Positions 52,443 to 61,151 of a stretch of DNA of 64,000 nt are shown here, in pieces. This DNA comes from Streptomyces formicae (GTDB lineage: Bacteria > Actinomycetota > Actinomycetes > Streptomycetales > Streptomycetaceae). Each line of letters begins with the position of its first letter. Position 1 is the first letter of the stretch. The stretch lies in contig NZ_CP071872.1 of NCBI RefSeq assembly GCF_022647665.1, forward strand, positions 1,426,001 through 1,490,000. Direction: 5' to 3'. The notes beneath the pieces are model-generated. The model did no database searches and was not told where the DNA came from. It was given only the letters and a program-made list of their open reading frames with translations. The translations under genes were made by a program, and so were the position numbers.

Positions 52443-53321
52443 ATGGACGCGACATCCGTGGGGGCTCTGCTCCTCTGCCGGGCCGAGCCCGCCGCCGTGC
52501 GGCCCCCGGCGGCGCTGCTGCGCGAGCCGCTCGTCCTCGCCCCCGCGGGCGACGGCTGGAGCGTGCTCGTTCCGGCGGGCACCCCCTGGCGGACCGGTGC
52601 CGAGCCCGTCGACCGTGTCCTCACCGGCTGGGCCACGGCCCTCGCCGTCGGCGCCAACTGGCCCGCCCTGGCCCTGTGGTGGGACGCCGACCGCGCCGGC
52701 TACACCCTCGCCGCGGGCTTCCGCCGCACCGTCGGCTACGTCTGGCTCGCGGACGGCACCCCGGCGGGCATGGACGAGGCGATGAGCACGTTCGCGGCCC
52801 GGCTGGGCCTCGACCCGGTGCTGGACGTCCAGGACCTGGAGCCCCTCACCCGGCCCGACGCCGACGCGGACGCCCGAGCCCGGCTGCGCGGTCTCGTCGC
52901 CGTCCTCTCCCGTACGGGCCTCGCGCTCCCCGAGGGCCTTGCCCCCGGCGCGTCCGCCGAGCGCCTGCGCGAGGCCGCGGAGACCGCGCCGGACGCGGAG
53001 CCCGTCGAGGGGCATGCCGTACGGCGCGTGGCGGCCGGCGTCGAGTGGGCCGGGGTCGCCTCCGGCCCGCGCGACGAGCCGTCCCCGCGCCACGAGCAGG
53101 AGGCGCACCGCGACCTCGCCCCGCACCACGACCCGGCCTCGTACCGCCACCCCGTCGCCCGGCTGCTGTCCGTCGTCCAGCTCGCCGCCGGCCTCCCGCT
53201 CGTGGTCCGGGGCATCCGCCGCCGCAGCGCGGGCTGGACCGCGGCGGGCGCGATCCTGCTGGCCCACGGCGCCGTGGGCCTGGCCTGCGACCGCCTCCGG
53301 GCACCCAGGCCCGGGCGGTGA
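52443..53321 (+). CDS. Hypothetical protein with C-terminal membrane segments
   Basis: A 292-residue protein. The first 200 residues are soluble and tryptophan-containing (NWPALALWWDADRAGY). A charged His/Asp/Arg linker and two hydrophobic segments near 235-285 suggest C-terminal anchoring. A TAGCGT hexamer ends 7 bp before ATG 52443, consistent with a leaderless mRNA. No named family recognised. Confidence 0.75.
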   Translation: MDATSVGALLLCRAEPAAVRPPAALLREPLVLAPAGDGWSVLVPAGTPWRTGAEPVDRVLTGWATALAVGANWPALALWWDADRAGYTLAAGFRRTVGYVWLADGTPAGMDEAMSTFAARLGLDPVLDVQDLEPLTRPDADADARARLRGLVAVLSRTGLALPEGLAPGASAERLREAAETAPDAEPVEGHAVRRVAAGVEWAGVASGPRDEPSPRHEQEAHRDLAPHHDPASYRHPVARLLSVVQLAAGLPLVVRGIRRRSAGWTAAGAILLAHGAVGLACDRLRAPRPGR

Positions 53322-53335
53322 GCACAAGGTGAGTA

Positions 53336-53539
53336 CTACTCGTCCTCGTCGTCGAGCCGCGCCAGCCACGTGGCCAGCCGTTCGACGGGGACCTCGAAGT
53401 CCGGGTTGAGGTCGACGAACGTACGCAGCTGCTCGGCGAGCCACTCGAAGGTGATCTCCTGCTCGCCGCGCCGCTTCTCCAGCTCCTCGATGCCTCGGTC
53501 GGTGAAGTACACGCTGCTCTCCAACGGGGGAAGGGACAT
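53336..53539 (-). CDS. DUF6104 family small protein
   Basis: A 67-residue acidic helical protein beginning MSLPPLESSVYFTDRGIEEL, a conserved streptomycete family I recall as DUF6104. No signal peptide. It is convergent with the preceding gene, 14 bp apart, and lies just before the VMAP locus without being clearly part of it. Confidence 0.72.
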   Translation of the reverse strand: MSLPPLESSVYFTDRGIEELEKRRGEQEITFEWLAEQLRTFVDLNPDFEVPVERLATWLARLDDEDE

Positions 53540-53631
53540 ACCCGGCCAGGATAGGCAGCGTTCCGCAACCGCCTCGCATCGGTGCCGCCCGGAGACTAGC
53601 CTGCGGTAAAACCGGGGAGCGGGGGGGCGTC

Positions 53632-54171
53632 ATGGGCGAGGGCGACAACCGGGTCGAGCGGATCCTGCTGCCTGACGGCACACCGGTGTGGGCCAGGATC
53701 TCCGGCGCCGAGGAGCTTCCGATACCCGCCTCCGGCCCCGTGGCACCGCCCGGGAGCAGCGGTGTCAGCTTCACCGACACGGGCTTCGCGGACCGGGTCA
53801 CGGCCCGGATGGAGTCCCTCCACGACCTGGTCGGCGGCGTCGCCAGGTCCGTCGGCGGGGCGCTGGGCTCCCTGAGCCCCGACGAGGTCAGCGTGGAGTT
53901 CGGGATCGAGCTGACCGCCAAGGCCGGCAAGGTCGTCGGACTGCTCGCCGACGGCGAGGCCAAGGGCGCCATCAAGGTCATCCTCACCTGGCAGGGCGGC
54001 CCGCCGCCCGGACCGGACGCCGCCGCCGACGACGGCGCCGCCGCAGGTGCCGGTGCCGCGGCCGCGCCCGTCGTACCGCGCCCCGCGAGCGCCCACGGAG
54101 ACGCGGGTGCACACTCCGGATCCGCGACGTGGACTCCCCCCGGCGGCGAAGGCGCCGTGCGCCCCTCGTGA
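53632..54171 (+). CDS. Trypco1 (trypsin-co-occurring domain 1) protein
   Basis: A 179-residue protein. The folded part, about 1-130, has the CU044_2847/Trypco1 pattern: RILLPDGTPVWARI near the start and LSPDEVSVEFGIELTAKAGKVVGLLADGEAKGAIKVILTW, typical of proteins encoded beside trypsin-like effectors. The remaining 50 residues are Ala/Gly/Pro-rich. The stop overlaps the protease start (GTGA). It likely binds or regulates the adjacent protease. A long G-rich ribosome-binding region precedes ATG 53632. Confidence 0.82.
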   Translation: MGEGDNRVERILLPDGTPVWARISGAEELPIPASGPVAPPGSSGVSFTDTGFADRVTARMESLHDLVGGVARSVGGALGSLSPDEVSVEFGIELTAKAGKVVGLLADGEAKGAIKVILTWQGGPPPGPDAAADDGAAAGAGAAAAPVVPRPASAHGDAGAHSGSATWTPPGGEGAVRPS

Positions 54172-56219
54172 CGATCCCGGGGCAGGGGGGAGCGCACTCC
54201 GGCGACGGTGCCCCCATGGAGACCCTGGCCGCCCTCGTGTCCGCCGCGACGGTACGCATCCACGCCCCCACGGACGGGTATGCCACCCCGGAGCCCGGTG
54301 CGGCCGGTCCGGCCGGTCCGAAGCCGTGGGGCAGCGGCTTCTTCATCGCGCCGAGCTGGGTGCTCACCTGCGCCCATGTGGCGCTGCGGGGCGGAGGGGG
54401 CGACGTGGGGCTGACGTACGAGGGGGGCACGGTCCGCGGCCGTGTCCAGTGGGCCGAGCCGGGAGCCGCCGGGCCCGGCGGCTGGCCCGCGCCCGACCTC
54501 GCGCTCGTACGGCTCCTCGAACCCGCCGACCACCAGTGCGTGATGCTCACCGAGCGGGTGCCGGAGCTGTTCACCCGCACCTCGGTGCTGTACTTCGGCT
54601 GGACCGAAGAAGCGGGCGAGCCCGTCGAGTTCAGCGGCCAGTGCTCCATCCGCGGCAGGCTCGGCAAGGACGGCCGGATCCGCCTCGGCAACGAGGACGA
54701 GATGCCCCAGGGCATCTCCGGCGGGCCCGTCGTGGACCCGACGCGCGGTGAGGTCATCGGCGTACTGAAGGCGCGCAGGACCGGCCAGGACGGCGGAGTG
54801 GCCGTCTCCGTCGACCAGTTGCGGCGGGTCTCGCTGCCGGACGGGCCGCCGCGCGGCGAGAGCCACGACCTCTACCACCGGGTCCTGCACGCCCACGACC
54901 GCCACCACGCCGCCGCCCATCTGGACGCGCTCGGCCACCGGCCCACCTGGACCGACGTCCAGCTCGGACTCGGCGCCGGACACGGGCGGGCGCTCTCGCC
55001 GGACCGGCGCACCGAACTGCTCGGCCTGCTCGCCGAGCTGCCCCCGCCCGCCAGCACGACCGACCTCGTCCACGACATCGAGCAGATACTCGGCGGCCGT
55101 GTCGAGGGCCAGGCCCTCGCACCGCGCGGCCGCCGCGACGGCCTCGGCATGCTGTACGAGGGGCGCCTGGGCGACGCCGAGCTCCAGGGCATCCTGCGCT
55201 ACGCCGTGCGGGCCGCGACCGCCGACCACCCGTACGTCGAGCCGGGCACCGAGGCCGCGGAGAACGCCCTGTGGGAATGGACCCGTACGACCGCGACGGG
55301 TCTGAGCAGGACGTTCCGCAACAGCCTCGCCAACGAGCGGCTGGCCCGGCTCAGGGCGCGCGGCCGCGGCACGGCCGAGGAACGGCCCGTGCCCGTGCCC
55401 GAACCCGAGCCCAGGGCCTCCGTCCTGCTCGATGTGAGCCCCCAGTTCTGGACCCCGCACCGCTTCAACTGGCGCGTCGGCGTGGTCCATCCGAACGGCG
55501 ATGTGCAGCCCGTCGACGAGGACGAGACCGGCGTACCGGCGGAGGCGCTGCCTGCCGCCGTCGCCGCCGCGCTGACCGAGGCGTTCCGTCGCACCGACGG
55601 GCGGGACGCGAGGGCGGCGCTCCATGTCGCCCTGCGGCGCGAGCTGTTCGACCTGCCGGTCGACACCTGGCGCGTTCCGGCGGACGCGCCGCCGCTGGGG
55701 GCGGTCCGCCCCGTGGTGCTCCGCAGAGCCGCCGGGCCGGACGGCGACGAGGACCACGAGGACCACGAGCTCCGCGCGGCGCGCTGGCAGACCCTGCGCA
55801 CCCAGGCCATGACACCCGTCGTCCTCGACTGCGAGGACAACCGGCACGTCCCCGTTCCACCCGAGGACAAGCTGCGCCGGCTCCCGCACCCCGCCCTTCC
55901 GGTGCTCTGCCACTACGCGGACGGCACGGCCCCCGACGGGCCGGGCCTCGGCCGGGTCCTGGACAGCGGCTACGACGTGGCGCTGTGGCGGCGTCAGCGC
56001 CTCGGCGACGGACGGGTGTGCACCGAGTACCACCGCGGGGTGCGGCACGCCGTCGCGAGCGCCGCGGCGGTGGACCGGCTGCCCGCCGAGATCCGCACCT
56101 TGCGCGCCGGGATCGCGGACGGGCAGCCCGAGATGTACTGGGCGGACGGGATCGTGATCCTCTTCGACGATCCGGCCTCCCCGCTCCCGGGCACCGGCCT
56201 CGTGCTGGAGGCGCCGTGA
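54168..56219 (+). CDS. Trypsin-like protease fused to VMAP middle and C-terminal domains
   Basis: A 683-residue protein. The serine protease domain (about 15-225) has His70 in TCAHVAL, Asp110 in APDLALVRL and Ser184 in GISGGPVVD, a full catalytic triad. A helical middle region (about 240-400) with TELLGLLAELPPP and ELQGILRYAVRAA resembles the VMAP-M/effector-associated module. The C-terminal 250 residues (LDVSPQFWTPHRFNWRVGVVHPNG, PVVLDCEDNRHVPVPPEDKL, YWADGIVILFDDP) match VMAP-C. In the model of Kaur and colleagues, VMAP links an effector to MoxR and vWA partners in conflict systems. There is no signal peptide. Confidence 0.85.
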   Translation: MTIPGQGGAHSGDGAPMETLAALVSAATVRIHAPTDGYATPEPGAAGPAGPKPWGSGFFIAPSWVLTCAHVALRGGGGDVGLTYEGGTVRGRVQWAEPGAAGPGGWPAPDLALVRLLEPADHQCVMLTERVPELFTRTSVLYFGWTEEAGEPVEFSGQCSIRGRLGKDGRIRLGNEDEMPQGISGGPVVDPTRGEVIGVLKARRTGQDGGVAVSVDQLRRVSLPDGPPRGESHDLYHRVLHAHDRHHAAAHLDALGHRPTWTDVQLGLGAGHGRALSPDRRTELLGLLAELPPPASTTDLVHDIEQILGGRVEGQALAPRGRRDGLGMLYEGRLGDAELQGILRYAVRAATADHPYVEPGTEAAENALWEWTRTTATGLSRTFRNSLANERLARLRARGRGTAEERPVPVPEPEPRASVLLDVSPQFWTPHRFNWRVGVVHPNGDVQPVDEDETGVPAEALPAAVAAALTEAFRRTDGRDARAALHVALRRELFDLPVDTWRVPADAPPLGAVRPVVLRRAAGPDGDEDHEDHELRAARWQTLRTQAMTPVVLDCEDNRHVPVPPEDKLRRLPHPALPVLCHYADGTAPDGPGLGRVLDSGYDVALWRRQRLGDGRVCTEYHRGVRHAVASAAAVDRLPAEIRTLRAGIADGQPEMYWADGIVILFDDPASPLPGTGLVLEAP

Positions 56220-56391
56220 CCCGTGGACCGAATCGCCGCGAGCGCCCTGGGCCGTGTCTTCGAAGGCCCGTCTGCCCGGCGGACGACGCTACTTTGCAGA
56301 CACTCCCTACCGGGGGTCCGGCCGGTCTCGCTACGGTCGACCGTACGGCCGGCGCTCCCGCCGACGGCGAACGGACGACGAGGAGCACGCA

Positions 56392-57417
56392 GTGACCGAA
56401 TCAGGGGAATGGCTCATCTACCGTGGCGCGGGCGAGCCGCACGACGGCATCGACCGGCTGCCGCCTGCCCCGCCCTGGCGGGACTTCGACGGCGGCCCGC
56501 TGGTCGCGCCCGGCCCCGAGGCCGACAGCTCCACGCCCCGGCGGCTCGGCGCCTTCCAGCACATGGCGGAGCTGCACCGGCCCAGCGCCGAGGAGCTCGA
56601 GATCGTCAACGCCGCGCTGTATCTGCGCCGTCCGCTGCTGGTGACCGGCAGCCCCGGCACGGGCAAGAGCACCCTCGCCCACGCCGTCGCCCACGAGCTG
56701 CGCCTCGGGCGGGTGCTCCGCTGGCCCGTCGTCAGCCGCACCACCCTCACGGACGGGCTCTACCGGTACGACGCCATCGCCCGCCTCCAGGACGTCCAGA
56801 TCGCCGCCCACACCGCCGGAGCCGGCGACGCGCGGCGGCGCGGGGCGGCGGACGACATCGGCAGCTACATCCGGCTGGGTCCGCTGGGCACCGCGCTGCT
56901 GCCCACCGCCCGGCCCCGGGTGCTGCTCATCGACGAACTCGACAAGAGCGACATCGACCTGCCGAACGACCTGCTGAACGTGCTGGAGGAAGGGGAGTAC
57001 GCCATCCCCGAGCTGGAGCGTCTCGCCGACCGCGCGGGGGAGGTGGAGGTGCTCACGGACGACGGCGCCAAGGTCACGGTCAGGGACGGCCGGGTCCGCT
57101 GCCGTGCCTTCCCCTTCGTGGTCCTCACCAGCAACGGCGAAAGGGACTTCCCCGCAGCGCTGTTGCGCCGGTGCATCCATCTGGAGCTGGGCCAGCCCGA
57201 CCACCAGCGGCTCGCCACGGTCGTAAGGGCCCACCTGGGCGACGAGGCGGCCCGGGCGGGGGACGACCTGATCGCCCGCTTCCTGGACCGCTCGCGCAGT
57301 GAGACGCTCGCGGCCGACCAGTTGCTCAACGCCATCTACCTCACCCACCAGGCCGCGCCGCCCACCCGCGACCGGCTCGCCGACCTGCTCATCCAGCGCC
57401 TCGACCGCCCGAGGTGA
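56392..57417 (+). CDS. MoxR-family AAA+ ATPase of the VMAP system
   Basis: A 341-residue AAA+ protein. Walker A is GSPGTGKST (86-94), Walker B VLLIDELDKSD (177-187), sensor 1 is in VVLTSNGERDFP and the arginine finger region is ALLRRCIHLEL. MoxR ATPases work with vWA proteins as chaperones or switches. GTG 56392 follows GAGGAG. The stop overlaps the vWA gene start (GTGA). A 172-bp spacer to the protease gene is the only sizeable internal gap among these four genes. Confidence 0.93.
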   Translation: MTESGEWLIYRGAGEPHDGIDRLPPAPPWRDFDGGPLVAPGPEADSSTPRRLGAFQHMAELHRPSAEELEIVNAALYLRRPLLVTGSPGTGKSTLAHAVAHELRLGRVLRWPVVSRTTLTDGLYRYDAIARLQDVQIAAHTAGAGDARRRGAADDIGSYIRLGPLGTALLPTARPRVLLIDELDKSDIDLPNDLLNVLEEGEYAIPELERLADRAGEVEVLTDDGAKVTVRDGRVRCRAFPFVVLTSNGERDFPAALLRRCIHLELGQPDHQRLATVVRAHLGDEAARAGDDLIARFLDRSRSETLAADQLLNAIYLTHQAAPPTRDRLADLLIQRLDRPR

Positions 57418-60400
57418 TCCCGATGCCCGACGCCGCCGACGCCCGGACGGACAGCGGTGCGCCACCGGCACCCCGGCAGGACCCTTCCGATCCGGTGGCC
57501 GGTCTCGTCGCCGTGCTGCGGGAGGCGGGGCTCGAACCGGACCCCGGCGAGCTGGCCGACGCGCTCTGGCTGGCGCGCTGGTCCTGGCCGACGGGCGACT
57601 CCGGGACCGGTGACGGCGGCGGTGCGGACCCGCACGGCCGGCCGCCGGGCCCTGGCACACCGCCGGTCCGCCGTACGGACACGTCCGGGGAGCCGTCCGG
57701 TGAGGGCGGCGACGGACGGCGGGCCCCGTCGGGCCGGTTCGCGCTCTACCCGCTTCCGCCCGGGGCCGGTGGCGGCTCGTCCACTCCGGGGGAGGCGGCT
57801 CCGGGGGACGCCCCGGCAGAGGGCCCGGAGCCGGGCCCGGTGCCTGCGAGGCCGCCGCTGCCGCACGACGGAGCGGTCGCGGGCCCGGTCGGCGTCCCCG
57901 CGGCCACGGCGCTGCCCGGACACCTCGAACTCCAGCGCGCGCTCAGGGCCCTTCAGCGCTACCGCCCGGCCGCACCGCCCGTACGGTACGAACTCGACGA
58001 GGAGGCCACGGCGGAGCGCAGCGCCCGGGCCGGAGGGGCGATCATCCCCGTGTTACGGCCCGTCGTACGGTCCGAGGCCGTGCTCCAGCTCGTCATGGAC
58101 GCGTCCTCGTCGATGCAGGTGTGGGACCGGCTCTTTGCCGAGATCCACGAGATCTTCGGCCGCCTGGGCGCCTTCCGCGACATCCGTACGTACTACCTGC
58201 ACGCCCGGCCGGACGGCACCGCGGCCATCGGGCGCCACCCGGACCGGGACACCGGACCGCTGCGCCCGACCGGCGCCCTCAGTGACCCGACGGGCCGTCA
58301 TGTCACCCTCCTCATCAGCGACTGCGCCGGCGGGCTGTGGCGCAGTGGCCGCGCCCACAGCCTGCTCCACCGGCTGGCCGCCCAGGCGCCCGTGGCGGTG
58401 CTCCAGCCGCTGCCGCAGCGGCTGTGGCAGCGCACCCGGCTGCCCGCCTCCTACGGGACGCTGACCCGGGGCGAGGGCTCCGCCGCGGCGGTCGCGCTCC
58501 GCTTCTCCGGCGACGTACCGGCCAGGGCGGCGGACTGCCTGCCGGTGCCCGTCCTGCCGCCGGAGCCGGCCGCGCTCGGCGCGTGGGCCCGGCTGCTGTC
58601 GGGGCTCGGCGCCGGTCCGGTGCCCGCGGCCGTCGGCTGGGTCCCCGCCGAACAGCGCCCGTCGGCGCCCACACCGCAGCGCGCCCCGCTCACGGCCCAG
58701 CAGCTGGTGAGCCGCTTCCGGTCCACCGCGTCGACCGCCGCAGGCCGGCTCGCCGGCTATCTGGCCGCGGCGCCGCTGTGCCTGCCCGTGATGCAGCTGG
58801 TCCAGCGGACCATGCTGCCCGACGCGGGCCCCGCCGAGCTGTCCGAGGTGCTGCTCGGCGGACTGCTGACCCGGGTCGACGAACGGCCCGGCACCGCCGG
58901 GCAGTGGTACGAGTTCGCCGACGGCGTCCGGGACGTGCTGCTGCGCCCGCTCAGCCGGGACGAGGCGCTGCTCGTGCTCAAGCACTGCTCCGAGTACGTG
59001 GAGCAGCACTTCGGCAAGGGTGGCCCCAACTTCCCCGCGCTCGCCATCGCCCAGCTGACCGGAGGGCTCGACGCGGACACCGAGGAGCAGCTGAGGGAGC
59101 TGACGCTCGGCGCGTCTCCCGGCGCCCCCGGAGGCGCGGACCAGAGCCGGTTCCGGGCGCCGCAGCCCTTCGCCGAGGTCGCCGCGCAGGTCATGGAGCG
59201 CTTCCTGCCCGTGCGGGGCCCGGCCCACCCGGACGGCGGCCAGGACCCGGCGCGCGGTCCGGCGCCGTCCGCCGCGGTGCGGCGCGCCCGCGTACTCGTC
59301 GAGCGCTTCGAGGCCGACGGCATGGTGCAGAGCCTGCTCGACGCCGTGCAGTTGCTGCGCCGGGCCGCCGCCCGGGAGCAGCCGCGCGGCGCCGACCCCG
59401 GTCTGTGGGGCGCGCTGGCCGAGAACCTGCTGCGGCTGTGGCGGCTCCAGGGCGGCGGCGCGCTGCTGCGCGAGGCGCGGGAGGCCGCCCAGCTCGGGGC
59501 CAGCCACCCGCGGGCCGTGCGTGAACGTGCCGTACTGGCCCGGGTGCTGCACGCCGAGGCGCGGGACCGGCTGGCCGACGGTGACCGCCAGGGCGCGCTG
59601 GAGCTGCTGCGCCGGGCGGACCGCGAGTACACGGCGGTCGGCGCGACCTCCGGTCTGGAGCCGCCGGAGGCGCTCCGGGTGACGCTGGAGCGGGCCCGGG
59701 TGCTGGAGGAGCAGTGGCGGATCGGCGGGGACGCGTCGCTGCTCCAGGAGACGGTGGGCATGCTGGAGGCGTTCGCCGACGCCTGGCCGGACCGCGAGAA
59801 CCGCCCCAGTGGGCTCGCGCTGGAGCGCGGCCGGGCGCTGCTGCGCCTCGCGGGCGCCGAACCGTCGCCCGAGCAGGCCGTCGTCTGGGCCGGGCAGGCC
59901 GCGCAGTCCCTGGAGAACGGCAGGGCCGCCCTGGAGCGCGAAGGGGCGCCCGCCGAGAGCCTGGCGCGCGCCGCCCTCGACCAGATCGACGCCCTGCTGC
60001 TCACCGGCGGCCAGTTGGAGCGCGCACAGGAGCTCATCGAGCGGACGCGGGCGCTGGCCGACGACCGGCGGCAGCAGGCCGCCGTTCTGGTGCGGTCCGG
60101 CCGGCTGCGGGTCCGCCGCTACGAGGAGTCCGCACGGCCGGACGAACGGCCGGACGAACTGGATCAGGCCGCCGCCGCGTTCGCCGCCGCGGGCAGGCTC
60201 ATGCCGCGCGACGGCAGCGGCTATGCCGCGCTCCTCGCCGAGTGGGGAGACGCCCTGCTGCGCAGGGCCGCGCTGCCGGGCGGCGAGGAGTCCGGGGGGC
60301 GGGCCGTGCGGGTGCTGCGGGACTGCCGTATGGAGACCCCCGCCGGTCACGAGCGGCTCGGCGCCCGGCTGCTGGCGCTGGGCCGGGCGCTGATGCTCCG

Positions 60401-60821
60401 TCACCGGGCGACCGGCGACCGGGTGGACCTGCGCGAGGCGGAGCACGTCTTCGGGCTGGCGGCGCAGGCGGCGGCCGAGCCGCTGGTACGGGCGCAGTGC
60501 TGGCTGGAGCTCGGCGACTCCCACCGGCAGGGCCACGCGGTGCTGCACAGGCCGGAACGCCTGGACGAGGCCGCCGACGCCTACCGCAGGGCGGCGGAGA
60601 CGGCTCGGTCCGCCGCCGGGGACACCGCGACCGCCGCAGCGGCACTGCGGCTGGCCGCCCGGGCGAACCACCTGCGCGGCGTGGTGTACGAGGCGGCCGA
60701 CCGGCCCCGGGCCGCCCGGGCCGCCTACCGTGCCGCACAGGAGGACTGGCGCCGCCTCCCGGACGGCGGCGGATCCGCGGCGGAGGCAACGGCGCGACGG
60801 CTGGCGGGACTTGACGTGTGA
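57414..60821 (+). CDS. vWA-domain protein with SAV_2336-type N-terminus and TPR-like repeats
   Basis: An 1135-residue protein. A disordered Gly/Pro-rich N-terminus precedes the SAV_2336-related segment (LPGHLELQRALRALQRYRP, residues from about 165). The vWA domain follows, with MIDAS residues DASSS (229-233) in LQLVMDASSSMQVW and LLISDCAGG near 300. Residues of about 400-560 form a winged-helix-like linker. The last 500 residues are alpha-helical repeats resembling TPRs. It is the third partner of the VMAP-MoxR-vWA ternary system. Confidence 0.88.
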   Translation: MIPMPDAADARTDSGAPPAPRQDPSDPVAGLVAVLREAGLEPDPGELADALWLARWSWPTGDSGTGDGGGADPHGRPPGPGTPPVRRTDTSGEPSGEGGDGRRAPSGRFALYPLPPGAGGGSSTPGEAAPGDAPAEGPEPGPVPARPPLPHDGAVAGPVGVPAATALPGHLELQRALRALQRYRPAAPPVRYELDEEATAERSARAGGAIIPVLRPVVRSEAVLQLVMDASSSMQVWDRLFAEIHEIFGRLGAFRDIRTYYLHARPDGTAAIGRHPDRDTGPLRPTGALSDPTGRHVTLLISDCAGGLWRSGRAHSLLHRLAAQAPVAVLQPLPQRLWQRTRLPASYGTLTRGEGSAAAVALRFSGDVPARAADCLPVPVLPPEPAALGAWARLLSGLGAGPVPAAVGWVPAEQRPSAPTPQRAPLTAQQLVSRFRSTASTAAGRLAGYLAAAPLCLPVMQLVQRTMLPDAGPAELSEVLLGGLLTRVDERPGTAGQWYEFADGVRDVLLRPLSRDEALLVLKHCSEYVEQHFGKGGPNFPALAIAQLTGGLDADTEEQLRELTLGASPGAPGGADQSRFRAPQPFAEVAAQVMERFLPVRGPAHPDGGQDPARGPAPSAAVRRARVLVERFEADGMVQSLLDAVQLLRRAAAREQPRGADPGLWGALAENLLRLWRLQGGGALLREAREAAQLGASHPRAVRERAVLARVLHAEARDRLADGDRQGALELLRRADREYTAVGATSGLEPPEALRVTLERARVLEEQWRIGGDASLLQETVGMLEAFADAWPDRENRPSGLALERGRALLRLAGAEPSPEQAVVWAGQAAQSLENGRAALEREGAPAESLARAALDQIDALLLTGGQLERAQELIERTRALADDRRQQAAVLVRSGRLRVRRYEESARPDERPDELDQAAAAFAAAGRLMPRDGSGYAALLAEWGDALLRRAALPGGEESGGRAVRVLRDCRMETPAGHERLGARLLALGRALMLRHRATGDRVDLREAEHVFGLAAQAAAEPLVRAQCWLELGDSHRQGHAVLHRPERLDEAADAYRRAAETARSAAGDTATAAAALRLAARANHLRGVVYEAADRPRAARAAYRAAQEDWRRLPDGGGSAAEATARRLAGLDV

Positions 60822-60935
60822 CGGCGGGGCGGGCGGCGGCACGCAGGGCGGTCGCGCACGACCCGGCGGACGCGTGCGGCCGTACGGGGCTGGGCACATA
60901 CAGGAAGCGAGGCGGTGTTCGAGGGAGGACGGGGA

Positions 60936-61151
60936 ATGCAGGACGTGAACGGGGCGGAAGAGCCGAGTACGTCGGAGGAGAGCGCCGGGGCGGACACGAC
61001 GCCGCTGCCGGACCTCCCCGACCTGCTGTCGCTGGATCTGGCGGAGCTGCGGACCCTGCGGCATCCGGTGCTGTCCGAGCTGGTCGCCGAGCTCCGTGAC
61101 CGTGCGGAGCAGCCGACCGAGATGCTCTGGGGTTTCACCAGCGCCCTGTGA
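60936..61151 (+). CDS. fxsA: FxSxx-COOH RiPP precursor peptide
   Basis: A 71-residue peptide ending FTSAL, an exact FxSxx-COOH terminus. The leader is acidic (EEPSTSEESAGAD) and followed by LPDLLSLDLAELRTLRHPVLSELVAELRDRAE, with the conserved leucine-rich recognition helix. Precursors of this class are modified by FxsB radical SAM enzymes, which build a cyclophane crosslink near the C-terminus. GGGAGG 8 bp before ATG 60936 supports that start over GTG 60915. It is coupled to the radical SAM gene by a GTGA overlap. Confidence 0.9.
   Translation: MQDVNGAEEPSTSEESAGADTTPLPDLPDLLSLDLAELRTLRHPVLSELVAELRDRAEQPTEMLWGFTSAL

Noticed and set aside
52419..56048. 1209-residue open frame on the minus strand
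   Set aside because: It is opposite the Trypco1 and trypsin-VMAP genes, has no recognisable motif, and reflects the scarcity of stop codons in GC-rich antisense DNA.
58053..61064. 1003-residue open frame on the minus strand
   Set aside because: Composition is Arg/Gln/Gly-rich low complexity, and it is antisense to the vWA gene with clear domain matches.
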